From Sporobolomyces roseus (lineage: Eukaryota; Basidiomycota; Microbotryomycetes; Sporidiobolales; Sporidiobolaceae): a stretch of DNA of 64,000 nt. The stretch covers positions 1-64,000 of the forward strand of contig JADILM010000004.1 of assembly GCA_016617785.1 (NCBI GenBank), given 5' to 3'. The position numbers were made by a program, and so were the translations under genes. Below the pieces are notes generated by a model. It saw only the letters and a list, made by a program, of their open reading frames with translations, was not told the DNA's origin and made no database searches. This document shows, one piece after another, positions 39,834 to 51,013 of this stretch (positions are counted from its first letter, which is position 1; each line of letters starts with the position of its first letter).

Positions 39834-40749
39834 TTCTTCACTGCTACTAGTGCTCTATGCACTCGTCCGTTTGCGGTAGGAGAGAGAGAGAGATGAGCGA
39901 GAGGAGGTTTGGTAGGGGCGTTGATTGATTCTGAATTGAGCGAACTTGAACTAGAGGAGTTGGCTGGATAGTTCTATTAGCCTGGTGGTGCTCTTGAGGA
40001 GGTGTACAGAGCAGTCCAGCTTGGTGTAGATTGAAGAGTGAGTGGGTTAAAAACAGAAACTCGACCCAAGACTTTCTCCTTTTCTCCTTTCTCCTCAAAC
40101 CCCGCAAAGCTCCTGTTTCAGACCACGACGACGACAACCTCCTAGCTATACTCGAGCTATTGGGGAATTCACTATCCGCCGCTCTCGTTTGGCTCTGTCG
40201 ATTCGGCCTCTCGAAAACTGTTTAATTCAATCGACATCATTCGGCATCGAACTCTCCGATCATCCGCGAGCTTGACAAAGATCACAAGGGTACTAGAGTG
40301 GGTGCTTAGGGACTGGGATCGGAGCGATACAAGCGGATGGAGAAGCTGGAAGGATCGATGGCTCCACTCGGTCGAAAGAGGGAGAAATGAGTTTACATCG
40401 GGACTGCTCATGCTCTCGTAACGGTCGGAGAACGCACAGGGAAGCGGCATAATAGAGCGGCTTGTTGCATAGGGGCTGCTCAGCGTTCAGCGAGGAGGAA
40501 GCGAGGGAATGCTTTCTGTTTTCGTTCGGATTACTACCCTCGCTTCGAGGACTCTCCTTTCTTCCCTACGCTTCGGAGGTGTCGGCAGTCGGATTTTGTT
40601 CTTCGGGAATAGGGAAGACGAACCGAGTGGAATCGAATCTAAACCCGACGATTTCGCTACGTCCCCTCTTTTCCTCTTTTCTGCTTCCCTTCACGCTCTA
40701 CATCTCAGACCTCTCCAGCTCTCAACACAGTCAAGTTCAGCACATCGAG
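39834..40749. promoter_or_regulatory. Divergent region between NHA1 and family F copy F1
   Basis: About 0.9 kb with no supported coding exon. The plus-strand frames that run through it (from 40462 and 40509) are upstream of, and partly in frame with, F1 but lack family similarity. The F1 start is set at 40750 because MSSNPRI matches the start of F3. CT-rich sequence precedes that ATG. Confidence 0.4.
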
Positions 40750-42060
40750 ATGTCCAGCAACCCACGCATCGTCACAGCTACTCCAGCGAGTGTCATCGAC
40801 ATCATGAAAGGCCTCAATTCGAAATGGCCCGCAGTGGGTGCTGCTGGGCTCACATGGAAGGAGTGGCACACTGCAGCTCGGGGAGCGATCACGCAAGGAC
40901 TCTCGATCATCTCCTCAGCGTACTCAGAGGGCAAGTCCGGTTTCAACAATGAGAATGCGGATATCCAATTCTCGGGGGTGGAATTCAACGAATTAAGATA
41001 TGCACTAAATGAGGTTGTTTCTGTGAGATATCGACACGCCCTCGACGTGGTGAGTCTTACCAGTCTTTTTTCGGGAGTAGTAAAAGCTCATCTTTCGATT
41101 CCTTCGACCAGCCCGTCATTCAACGCCTCAGTATCTCGATCTGTCTCACCAACATCAGAAGGGCGAAGGACGAACTCAAACGATATGGCAGAACAGGGCG
41201 TTGCGCGGCGATCAATGTGAGTTATTGATCGCTCTTCTTTCGAAAGCGTTGGAAGTATTACTCAGCTTCTATTATTCCCCAATGCAGGTCTCTTTAGAGC
41301 TGAACCTTCTCTCAAGAGAGCTGTGTACAACATACCATCGAGACGAAGGCAGCTACTCCCTTGTGGAATATCTCGCGTTCCTTGATTCGACGGGCTGGGG
41401 CCGCTTTCGACAGTATCTGTGGGAGAGTATTACCAATCAATGGGATTCTCTGTCGATCACACTTCAATATGAAGTGTTGAAGGATCTCTGCAAGTTGCGA
41501 TTAGACAAGGGAGATGCAAATTCAGTTCAGAACAAGAGTGACGACGACTTTAGTCCAAAGAGCTTGTGGGAGTATCTCGAAGCTGATTATGAGCTCGCTG
41601 TGAGCTCCTTCCCTACTCTCTCGAACAGTGCTGATGGAACTAAGTCAAGCTTTACGACTGGATCGCAAACAGCAAGATTCGGACGAGAATCCTTTGGACG
41701 AGAAGCAATACTACCATTGTCCCGCCCTGGCGACAGTGCTATCTCAAGAGAATCAACTTTGTGGAACTCGTTTCCCCGCGCTCATCGTAAGCGCTTACTC
41801 AAATCGCAAACTCGAGTCTAGCATCACAAGCTGACTCTCTCCACTCTCTTCAGCCTGGCAGCCCGCCCCCTCCAGCGCCTGCTCTTCCTTCCTTTACACG
41901 TCGCCGAGGCAGCTCGACTCGTCGATCTCATTCACCTCCACGTCAAAACAATGTCAGGAATTATCGACAATCTCGCAGTCCACCTCCCCCTCCTCGTCGA
42001 TCTCATTCTCTCGCCCATCTCTCTCAGCGCAAACAGAAGATCTATACCGACGGCCACTAG
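40750..42060 (+). CDS. Family F paralog F1, possibly frame-broken (unknown function)
   Basis: Exons 40750-41049, 41112-41216 and 41288-41599 splice in phase 0 and match F2 and F3. The N-terminus is MSSNPRIVTATPASVIDI, followed by KEWHTAARGAI, VSLELNLLSREL, then FLDSTGWGRFRQYL, TNQWDSLSITLQYEVL and SLWEYLEADYELAV. The Arg/Ser/Pro tail (41871-42060) ends SRSPPPPRRSHSLAHLSQRK, nearly the same as the tails of F2 and F3. However, the segment between exon 3 and the tail does not join in one frame with a normal intron. The GTGAGC donor at 41600 would need a 29-nt intron and still shifts the frame, and reading through gives a stop at 41819. The gene is either a degenerating copy or uses an unusual splice. 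Function is unknown; an RS-like tail suggests RNA or nuclear association. Confidence 0.6.
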
Positions 42061-42625
42061 CGAAGCTCGCACATTCACAGACCTTGTTCGACGGTGTTTC
42101 TTCTATATCCGGTTTTCGTTGTCGATGGTTTCAATCATTTCGCTTCCTTCTTCTTGTTTTACTCTCAGCCTATTCACTCTGTCGTTCAATTCCGCCTTCT
42201 GTTTCGGTATCGCTTGTTCCTGCAACTTTGTCGCTTTCTTCTCTTGCCCGTTTTCGCATAATTCTGCTTGTGATCGGCGTTTACGAGATCATACCTCGGA
42301 CTGTGTCAGCCTCATCCAGCAGAAAGCTATCACGATCCTTACGAGCCCGTAAAGCGAGGAAGGAGCGCTAGAGCTAAAGATTTCTCCTCGATAGTCGAAA
42401 CGTTTCGTAAATTGGCGTCGTTTCGCTCGCTTGTCCTGTCTATTTCTGTACGAGTTTGCAGCCTAATGGCGTATCATTTATATCGCTTATCTATACGTCG
42501 AGTCAAGGGACGACCGGAGAAACCGCGGACCCTGTGATCGGGCCTTGGGAAAGGGCTCCTCCTCTTCCTCTCTCCTCTTTCCTTTATCCCCTTCACTCTC
42601 AATCTCGCCCACCGACTCGTAGGAG
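42061..42625. other. Spacer between tandem family F copies
   Basis: 565 nt between F1 and F2. Plus-strand frames rich in Ser/Phe/Leu (42084-42371) do not match any family segment. This likely holds the F1 3' flank and the F2 promoter; CT-rich sequence precedes the F2 ATG. Confidence 0.4.
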
Positions 42626-44095
42626 ATGTCTCAGCCAACAGCAACCATCGTGGCAACTGCAAAAAGCGTTCTTGACCTCCTCGATGAAGTCGAGCGGCAA
42701 TGGCCAATCCACGAAAACACGAAATCACCGCATTCGACCTATCACAGCTGGCATTCGAAGGCTCACAAAGCAGTTTCGGAAGGTCTGATGACTCTCAGCT
42801 GTTCGACTTGGACCTACGATGACAGAGCTGAAGAAGCGAAGGAACGAGAATTCCCAGCTGACGAGTTCAACGAGCTCAGTCACCAGCTTCAATCGCTTGT
42901 TCCGATTCCACCCTACCTAGTCAAGATGGTCAGTGCTAGCTCGCTGAAATCGGAAATTGACTCAGCTGACCTGAAAGATTGAGTCCTCGTCAACAGCCAG
43001 TCATCGAAGAATTCACTATCAAAGCTTGCGAGGAAGCTGTGGAAGGGATTGACCACCGTGAGAATACTGTACATGCGCCCTGCTCTCTCGTCAACGTAAG
43101 TTGTCGATCTCGATCATGTCGGAAGGAAATTCAGTTGTTGCGAACTGACTGATTTCACTATATAGGTTTCTCTGCTGCTCATCAAACTCTCGAAGGTGAT
43201 GTGTACACGTCTGAACAATGCCAAAAAGAACTACAACATCGACGATTACGTTCGGGTCGTGGGACCGAGCCGTTGGCTGCCTTTTCGACAGTACCTTTTC
43301 AACGCTCTCAAGCTATACTGGCGCTCTGCGACTGTACTCCAACAATACCAGGTTATATCAGACATTCTTGACATAGAAGCAGAGGCAGACGACGGAAGTT
43401 ACACGCCCAAAGATTTGTACGAGATTCTAGAAAAAGATTTCTATCTTGTTGTGCGTCCCTCACGCTCCTCTGCTGTTTCTGACTGGACCTAGATTGCGAG
43501 CTAAGCACAATATCTTTGTATAGCACGAAGAAAAGCACGGTCATGCACTCCTCGAGGAACACGAAAAGGAACCGAAGCATCCACCCCTTGCTGAGGCTCT
43601 TCACGATGTTTACGCGCAATACCAGCTCAGCTTCCCTCCGTTGACAGTGCGTACTCTGACTGGTCCAACCTCATTCATTGTGACCTTGAGCTGATACCAG
43701 CTCCTCTCCTCTCTCCGTGATTCAGTCCCGTGTCGCCTCTGGCCGCGAGGGTACGATACCCGATGCAGTGAGCAGTCATGTACAGGACTCCTACGGAACT
43801 TGCTGATTGGCTCTGTGTTCCATAGCGAAACGGACCTCCGCCCGCATTCTCAAACAATTTTAGCTTCTCCAGCACACGAGCCGGCTCTCGCTCTCGCTCT
43901 CAATCACAATCTCCTCGATCAGTCAATGTTCGATACCGAGAGAGGGACTATCCCCGAGGCGAAGGCAGTAGCAATCGCCGCCGTTCGCGTTCCCCCTCTG
44001 GTTCTCCTCCCGCCACCCTGCCTCTAACTTTCCGTCCTCATTCCCTCGCACATCTCTCTCAGCGCAAGCAGAGGATCTACGCCGCCCTTGTCTAG
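42626..44095 (+). CDS. Family F paralog F2 (unknown function)
   Basis: Six exons: 42626-42928, 42997-43095, 43166-43450, 43524-43646, 43726-43767 and 43826-44095. All are multiples of three with phase-0 introns, giving 373 aa. The N-terminal helical block has SVLDLLDEVERQWP, HSTYHSWHSKAHKAV, FPADEFNEL and VKM. The central block has VSLLLIKLSKVMC, DDYVRVVGPSRWLPFRQYL, TVLQQYQVISDIL and LYEILEKDFYLV. The tail is Arg/Ser-rich (RAGSRSRSQSQSPRS, SSNRRRSRSPSGSPP) and ends SLAHLSQRKQRIYAALV. No enzyme motif, signal peptide or membrane segment is visible. The conserved C-terminal HSLAHLSQRKQ in three copies argues for a functional tail. The family appears undescribed to me. RNA/splicing-related or scaffold roles are guesses from the RS tail. 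Confidence 0.8.
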
Positions 44096-44788
44096 ACTCT
44101 ATCTCTCAATATTTCTCTCCCTCAAATGCGACGAGTTTCGTCTATACCCGGTTTCCGTTGTGTCGATTCACGTTGTTCCCTAGCCTTTTTCTCCTTTCTC
44201 TTTTGTGCCATTTCACTTCAAGCCCTCGTTTCTGTCTGTTCAGTTTAGTCTTTCTCTTTGCAATCGTTTCATTTTCGCTTTTCGACAATTTCAATAAAAC
44301 TGCTTTGATCGGATTCGCGACATAGCTTCAATCAGCGTGAGCCTGCAGAAATCTTTTGAGATCTGGAAGATACTACGATTAGAACAGGCGAGGAAGAACA
44401 AAAAGCGAGAAAGTCCCACTTATAGCCTAAAAAGTTTCGAAAAGTGCCATCCTCTCTTGCTCGTTCTGTCTGGTTCTAGTCAAGTTCCGTGCCTTTGAAG
44501 CGCAACAGAAACACTCAGTAACAAGCCTCCTCTGGGACGCAGTCGAGACAATCCGAGCAGGCTGTTTTCGAATGAAAGATAAGGCAAAAAGTAAGGAATA
44601 AAAGTTTCGAAAAGCAACGGAATCGAAGGCCTCGGCTAGGAGAGAGCTTACGTCGATTCGTAATCTACTTCGAATTGTAATCGACGCTCGGAGATACCGA
44701 CGGCGACTCGAGAGTCAAAGCAGAGCGAAAGCTGGAGCTCGCAAAGGAAAGAAGCGGTGACTTGATTTCGCAACGTCTTGCTCTTTAA
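44096..44788. other. Intergenic between F2 and the left inverted-repeat arm
   Basis: About 0.7 kb with T-rich and mixed sequence (TTTCAATAAAACTGC at 44288 could be polyadenylation sequence for F2). No coding gene is supported. Confidence 0.4.
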
Positions 44789-45802
44789 CTCGTTCAAATG
44801 GAATATAGGTCATCTATGTAAATCTATTAGTGACTGTATGGTATGAGAGGAAGGAACGAAGGAGAAAGAGCGAAAGAAGCGAAGAGTGTGGATACGAAAG
44901 CGATTGCGAAGTGGTCGAAGATAAAGCAGTCTTTCTCGCTGTTCACGCCATCGGGAGGCTACTTCAAAGTGACCAGAAGCGAGGAACAGACTCGCAGAGG
45001 GAGAGAGAGTCAAAACAAATTGAAGACCAAAGAGAGAATCGAACTCTGCAAAAGAGAGAGACGATTTTAGGGGAACCACAAGTGTGAACAAATCCTTCAA
45101 AAATCGATCGAGCGAGAACGACTTTGTCGAGAGAGAGGCTACCTCTTTTTAAAACCAGACCAACGTAAATCTACTTCCTCTTACCCTAACTCTACGCTCT
45201 TTTGGGAAGCTGACCACATACTTGTCGAGCTTCCACAGTCAGTCAGGATCTAGTTATAGTTTCTCTCTGTTTTGTCTTGCTTTTTGAATCCAATTAGCTG
45301 CACCGTTTACAGATAACGATGACCTAAAGAGGCGGATCCTACCAATTATCACAAGCGAGAACTATCAACCACTTTTAAAAGGTGTTGTCGATGACCTTGA
45401 GCACGATTGCACCTCCCTTTCGTTTTCCGAAATGGGTTGTCCGATTCCTTCGCTCTTTCTTTACTGAACGAGTTGGAATTGTGCATCGTTTGCGTGGTGG
45501 ATGTGACCTGGACTGAGTCTGTTAACCTTTTCTATCTAGTATTGGGATTTCATCGAGTCGAGATGGAAACGTTGGGAGCTCTTTCTCTGTGAACCTGCAA
45601 TGGTACTTCGTACCTACTCTTCTCTTCTCTCCTATTCGAGTCTGTCGTTTGCGAGGTGCCCCTTTCGTCTCTGCCGGTGCAGCTTCACTGTCGTCGGAAA
45701 ATCGTCTCTTTGCCTTTTCGTTTCAATTTCTCTCCTGCCGCTCCTTTGAGTCGTTTCCTCTTGCTGCCTCGCACTCATGCAGCTTCCTTTGACGCTGTCA
45801 AT
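44789..45802 (+). repeat. Left arm of a ~1 kb inverted repeat
   Basis: This arm is the reverse complement of 59109-60138. The outer edge begins at CGTTCAAAT (44790-44810). The inner edge fades after GACGCTGTC (about 45791). The central 45190-45640 section is nearly identical in both arms, for example the stretch from ATTAGCTGCACCG through GGCGGATCCTACC. The outer parts have diverged by substitutions and indels. Short open frames shared by both arms exist (LNELELCIVCVVDVTW on one strand, LKSSLSFAEFDSLF on the other). No transposase or known terminal motif is visible. Confidence 0.85.
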
Positions 45803-45924
45803 GTAGTGGCCTCTCGTCTTTGGCGTTTCGAGGGAAGGGAACGAAATCGGTATTTGCAGTGCAGTCTAAAGTGGAGTATCGGGAACTTTTATAAGGGTAT
45901 CGTAGCAATCGTACATCAAGGGTC

Positions 45925-47846
45925 TCAAGCGTGCCTCTTCTCCAGAGCGGACGGTGTCGACGTCATAGCAGGCGTGGAAACTCGTCCTTCGCGCGTTCTC
46001 TTGCGAAGAGCGAGGAAGAGAACCCCTTGAAGAAGTATGAGCCAGGTAAAGAGGATTGGTAGATTGTAGTGAAGCGTGTTGACACCTCCGTGGGAAAGTA
46101 TAGTGATCATTATAGCCCATGCTACGAGACTCGACGGAACGTCAGAATCGAGGGAGAGAAACGCAGAGGAAAGAGAGAATCGACTCACTCGCATGAGCGG
46201 GAACGGCGTGATGAACTCGATAGAAGACGTTACCGAGCTCGAGAGGATAGATCACGGAGCTGACTGTGAAAGCGAGAGAATGGGAGCATTGCGAAATGAT
46301 CAGTTGCGAGAACGGCTTCGAAGAGAAAAAAGGTGTTAAAGGCTCACCTGAAATGATGATCCAGATGATAGTCGGGAAAGAGAAGAAAGCAGGAGGGACG
46401 AAGGTGGCGAGACAGTCGAAGAAGAGGAAAGTGATATAGTTGTTGAGCCTAAGAAACGAGGAACGGGATCAGTTCGATTCGCTGACCCGGTCAAGATACG
46501 AGTAGACGCACCAAACGATTGCCCACATTGCGAAAAAGTTCTTCGGAGCGATGTAGTACGACTCATCGAACATGAGATCCCACCCGACGAGACAGAGTGC
46601 CGTTATGAGAGTCCAAATCAAGCCGAGAGGGATTCGATATTTGTAGTGACGGGCAAGCGACATTCCACGATACGATCCAGTCATAGTGAAGATCCCGTTG
46701 ATAGCGAGGATGAACTGTTTCATCCAGAACGTTCAGCTTCGAGGAGGGAAACGAGAGGAGAGAATGTGGAGCTTACGAAGAATTGGAATAGCGAGGGAAA
46801 GACGAAACCGATCGTATTGAAGACGATACGACTACCGAATTCGAACGGTACGAGATTGATGAAGGAAGCGGCGACTGGATTGGCGACGACCACGGCGGAT
46901 TCCGATCCGAAAGTTGTAGCTGTCGTGAGGAGAGGAGCGACAGTTTGCTGATTGAAGATGGCGACTGTCGATTGAACGATACGATTGAGCGGAGCGAGAA
47001 CGAATGCTGCCCATGCCTACGAGATCAACGTCGCAGAGATTAGTCTCGAGTCGAGGGAGAAGCGAAGAAAGCGAAGAGCTTACAGTGTTGTACCTGACTT
47101 CGTTTCCGGTGTAATAGATAGCTTCCATAGGATTGTAAGACGAAGCTACCGAGCTTGAAGCGATCGCAGCTTCGAATCGACTCGTTGCTCCCTCACTTGC
47201 AAAAATTCCTCCCCAAAACTCTCCATCAAACACTCGTTTCTGAACTTCCGCCGGCGTGTTCCCACTTGCAGAATCGAGAACGAAGGTAGGCCACGTCTTT
47301 TGACCATTGACTTGTGAGATTGCCGAGAGGAGAGCAGAACCTGCGAAGGGAAACGAAGCAAGATCAGACGAGAAGAATCGGTAAATCGAGTTTAGGCAAG
47401 CGTACCGACAGAAGAGCCATCGAAGTCGACGACGAGGATCTTCAATCGATGAGCGTTCTGACTATTGTAGTACTGTTGAGAGAGCGTCGAAATGTCAGCG
47501 AAAGAAAGGAATTTCGCGAAACAACGAGAATATCGACTCACGAATAACCCGAATAGCCTGTTCACTCACGCGCGCAGATAGTTCGTTAGCTATATCTTTC
47601 CACAGCTAGACAGAAGAGAGCTGCTCACCAGAGTGCGCAGATCCAGAAAACTACAATCAACATAGTTCCACTCAACACAGTCTTCTTGAGTGCCTCCCTA
47701 GTTGGTGGTGGTCCAGCCTTGACTAGATCTGGTTGTGATTCGAGTACTGGTGCAGTAGCATGAGAAGAAGCGATTGAATGCCTCTGTTCTTTCTTGTCGA
47801 GATGAGGTGAAGTTGAAGTTTGTTCATCGTGAGATTGAGCAGACAT
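45925..47846 (-). CDS. SNG1/DUF3533-family membrane protein
   Basis: A multi-exon gene starting MSAQSHDEQTSTSPHLDKK at 47846 and ending ALEKRHA at 45925. A hydrophilic N-terminus precedes the first membrane segment (VLSGTMLIVVFWICALWY). A luminal/external loop follows, with ILVVDFDGSSVGSALL, VVANPVAASFINLVPF and IFTMTGSYRGMS. Five or so more membrane segments come next (FQFFFILAINGIF, IPLGLIWTLITALCLVGWDL, FFAMWAIVWLNNYITFLFF, FPTIIWIIISAVIYP, ILFTWLILLQGVLFLALRKR). This layout matches the DUF3533 family that includes yeast Sng1, linked to nitrosoguanidine resistance and plasma-membrane lipid asymmetry. Function here is inferred. The stop codon lies about 120 nt from the inner edge of the left repeat arm. 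Confidence 0.75.
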
Positions 47847-48281
47847 TGTTAGGTTGAAAAGTGGAGGAGGAGAATAAGAGAAGCTACATGAGTAGATTGA
47901 GCGACTTATAAAGGCAGGAGATGGTGTATCGTAAGCGAGCGAAGGATCCGGTTGGAACGGAGCGAAGCGGCGGAGGGTCTGATTTCCTTTAACTACTTTC
48001 GTTTAGTCATCTCTCTTGACTTGCTGACGCTATCCGACGTTCTTGCGTGAGCCGCCGTACAGTCAGACTATCTCCTAGACAAGCGAGAAGGAAAAACTAT
48101 TCGACCTCGAGTTTCTCGAAGAAAGCTCTTCTCCTCCTCCGTTCCTCTCGGTTCGTCTCATCACACGCGACTTGATAGTTCGGGCAGAAGACTAGTTTCA
48201 ACAGCTGAGAAGCGACCGGAGGTAAAGGAAATGTCGCAATTAGTGATCGACGAATTGGCAAAGTTTCGATCTAATTTACTC
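47847..48281. other. Intergenic between two minus-strand genes
   Basis: 435 nt holding the SNG1-like promoter and the ING-gene 3' flank. A CTCGAGTTTCTCGAAGAAAG segment is present, but I see no gene or clear regulatory site. Confidence 0.35.
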
Positions 48282-50250
48282 CTATCGTCGTTTCTTACTT
48301 TTAGGATTCGCGCGCTGTGATCACGTGAACGAGGAGAGAGAGTTTCGGTCAGTATTGATCGAAAAGCGGGAATAGAGGGGCCGGATTGAGGTAAAGTAGA
48401 GAGAGAGAGAAGATGCGAGGCAACGAATCATGAGAGAGGAAAGAGAACTCACTCGACATTCATCGCAGAACCATCGGCCGTCTGGAATACTCTTGAGTCC
48501 GACACAAGGGAGATGGAACTGCGAAAGTAGATGAAAGAGGAAGAGGATCAGTTTTCAGATCACAACGACGAGAAGATGAAACATTGAGCTCACCCATTCA
48601 TGTTCGCAATCAGGAGCATCACAAGCGATCATCTCGCCGAAACTGACTCGTTGACAGAAACAGTAGAGCGTCTTGTCTGCATCGTCGTCCCCTTCGAGAG
48701 GTTCGAATTCGTCTTCGAGTGGTAACATTTGAGCTGGAGATGGTGGTTCTTGAATGATCGTTGATGCTTGTCGTCTTGGTGCTTTACCGGTCGTTGCGAG
48801 TTGACTAGGGAGAGTTCGAGCAGCAGGGTCGGGAGAGTTGTCGATACTGTGAATGAGCGAATTGAGGTCAAAGTCAGTTCGATCGATTGCGAGTGAAGGG
48901 ACCATACGAGACGTACCCTTTCTTCCTTCTCTTACTAGCTCCACCGGTTTCCTCCACTTTCCTCTTCGAAGTACCTCTCTGACCTCCTCCACCATTGCCT
49001 CCCAAAGTAGCCAAGTTGTATTCATCCTGACTCGCCATTCCTCCTGCACCGTACAGATGTTGACCACCTCCATTTCCTCCTCCGCCTCCAACGACACTTC
49101 CAGCTCTACTACTATTCCCATTCTGACTCATCGCAGGAGCCAAAGGTTCCGCACCTCTCCTCTTTTCTTTCACTGCATCGATCGCTGTCATCCCCAGGGG
49201 ATGGGACGGGATCGGAGGGTACAAACTACCTCCTGCTGACATAGCGGAAGGTACGAATGAACCCATCATAGCTGAACCTCCTACTCCTCCTCCTCCTCCT
49301 TGTGCTTGAGCTCTCTTCTTCGTGTATTGATTCGGGTGACGTTGACTCGGATCCTTCAACGAATGATCTTGTTTCCTTCCCATAGCTGATCCACTCGAAC
49401 CTCCTCCTCCCCCTCCTCCTCCGGGAACATAAGCGTAATCATCCGCCATCATTCCGGTATAAGCTGAATCAACTATTCGTTTCTTTCCATTCGAGACATT
49501 TCCTCTTCCTCGGTTTGCGTCGTAATGATCGCCTCTCAACATTCCAGAGTGGTTCGTGACTCGCTGCGTAGTGCTTTGATTGGCGTGTTGGCGAGATGAA
49601 GGGTAATCGAAGAGTTGTCGTCGAGCTAAGGAAGAAGCGGGAGTTGAAGAAGCTGGATAACCGTGTGGTGCGGAAGGAGCGGGGAGTTGGGGCAAGAGGT
49701 GACCGGGTAGGAAAGAGAGGAGAAGAGTAGAAAGGGTCGAGAGGTGTGAAGTAGAGGTAGAAATCTAGAGAGCCATTAAATTCGTCAGCTAATGAGCTCT
49801 CCTCAAGGCAGATGATGTCTTACGGTTTCGCAAGTGTTTGTAGCAACTCTAATCTTGTCTTCTCCTCCTACTTGAAACGTTCTAGCATCCTCTGTCACTT
49901 CTCTCAACAATTTCAACCTGTCTAGTGGGGTGTACTTCTTCTCTCCTTCTCCTCCCGTGCCTCCTCCTGGTGGAGTATGCATCATTTCGAATAATAGCTT
50001 GAGTTTATCCGTGATGCCTTGTAGTGAACCTTATCGAGAGAGCAAAGAGAGCGAAGGGAAGGATTCAGAGTTAGTTTGAGCTGCTACTTCGATGAGGAGA
50101 GAATGTGAGCTCACCTGATAGTACAGCATCTAGTTCTTTGAGGTCGCTGAGGCTACGGGTGAGCGAGGGAGGTAATGAATCGAGAGTGTCGGCAAAGGTT
50201 GAAACCAAGTTAATAATCTCGCTTGAGGGCGTCGGAGATGGTTGAGCCAT
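48282..50250 (-). CDS. ING-family PHD-finger protein (Yng/Pho23 type)
   Basis: A multi-exon gene starting [16 protein letters not shown] at 50250 and ending at 48282. The N-terminal ING helical region includes [20 protein letters not shown] and [17 protein letters not shown] long Gly/Ser-rich, basic middle region (several poly-Gly runs, [17 protein letters not shown]) follows. The C-terminal PHD finger has Cys4-His-Cys3 spacing: [20 protein letters not shown], then [13 protein letters not shown] and GRWFCDEC. The gene ends with the basic tail [14 protein letters not shown] proteins read histone H3K4 trimethylation and belong to NuA4/NuA3 acetyltransferase or Rpd3 deacetylase complexes. Which complex applies here cannot be read from the sequence. 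Confidence 0.88.
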
Positions 50251-51013
50251 AGTTCTAGGTAGCTTCTGGGTTGATCTAGCTGTCGAACCGGAGCAATAGT
50301 GAGGTGTAGGAGGGAGAATCTTCCCCTTCCTCTCTCGCTTTCCTCGCATTCACTCTCCTCCACTCTTTGTCAACGAAGACACAGGTGTGCCTATTTGAGT
50401 CATCTGCAGGTTGCTCGCTCGAGTATGACAAGCTTTCTACCGGTCACCCGCAGCGACTCCCGCTTCGTCAAGCTGTTCCCGAATTCACAAACAACGCATC
50501 TTGCAGCTCTTCATGCCTCAAGACAGCAGGTCAGCAGACCGGAAGTATCTGATCAAGGCCAAACGCTTATCTCAGGAACTCACGATCGAGTCTGTATGTT
50601 ACCGCGTCCTTTCGTTTCCACTCTTCGTTCAACTTTTTCTGATCCCTATCGAACTTGCACAGGATCAGCGGACAAAGTGCTCGAACAGCCCTCAGGAACA
50701 AGCTCGTATATCTTTTCAAGTACGATTCAAAGAAAGCCAGAGCGATAGAAGACTTTCGTTTCAATCAACTTTCGAAGCATCTCGAGCAGTCTGAGACTCC
50801 CTTCCTTTGCGTCTTCCCTTTCCAACTCCGGCACATTCTCATGCAGTCGCAGAACAACGATCATCTACATTATTCGTCGCTCTCGCTCTGAGAAGACCAG
50901 CTACCGGCTCTTTAGCCAAGTCCATCGATAATTACTCTCATTTTCTACCAGACTCTTGTTCTCTTCGAAACGGATTCTTCTCTGGTCTCTCTCCACCTAC
51001 TCAGTCAGCTTCG
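50251..51013 (+). other. Upstream region with a possible small plus-strand gene
   Basis: The start of the ING gene and that of the membrane protein bound this 0.76 kb. A plus-strand segment at about 50660-50790 encodes a protein-like helical stretch (ARTALRNKLVYLFKYDSKKA, then RFNQLSKHLEQSE). An upstream candidate exon begins MPQDSRSADRKYLIKAK with a gtatgt donor. I could not join them in phase. A small LYR-like mitochondrial protein is possible but not established. The final part has a CT-rich stretch before the next ATG. Confidence 0.25.
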
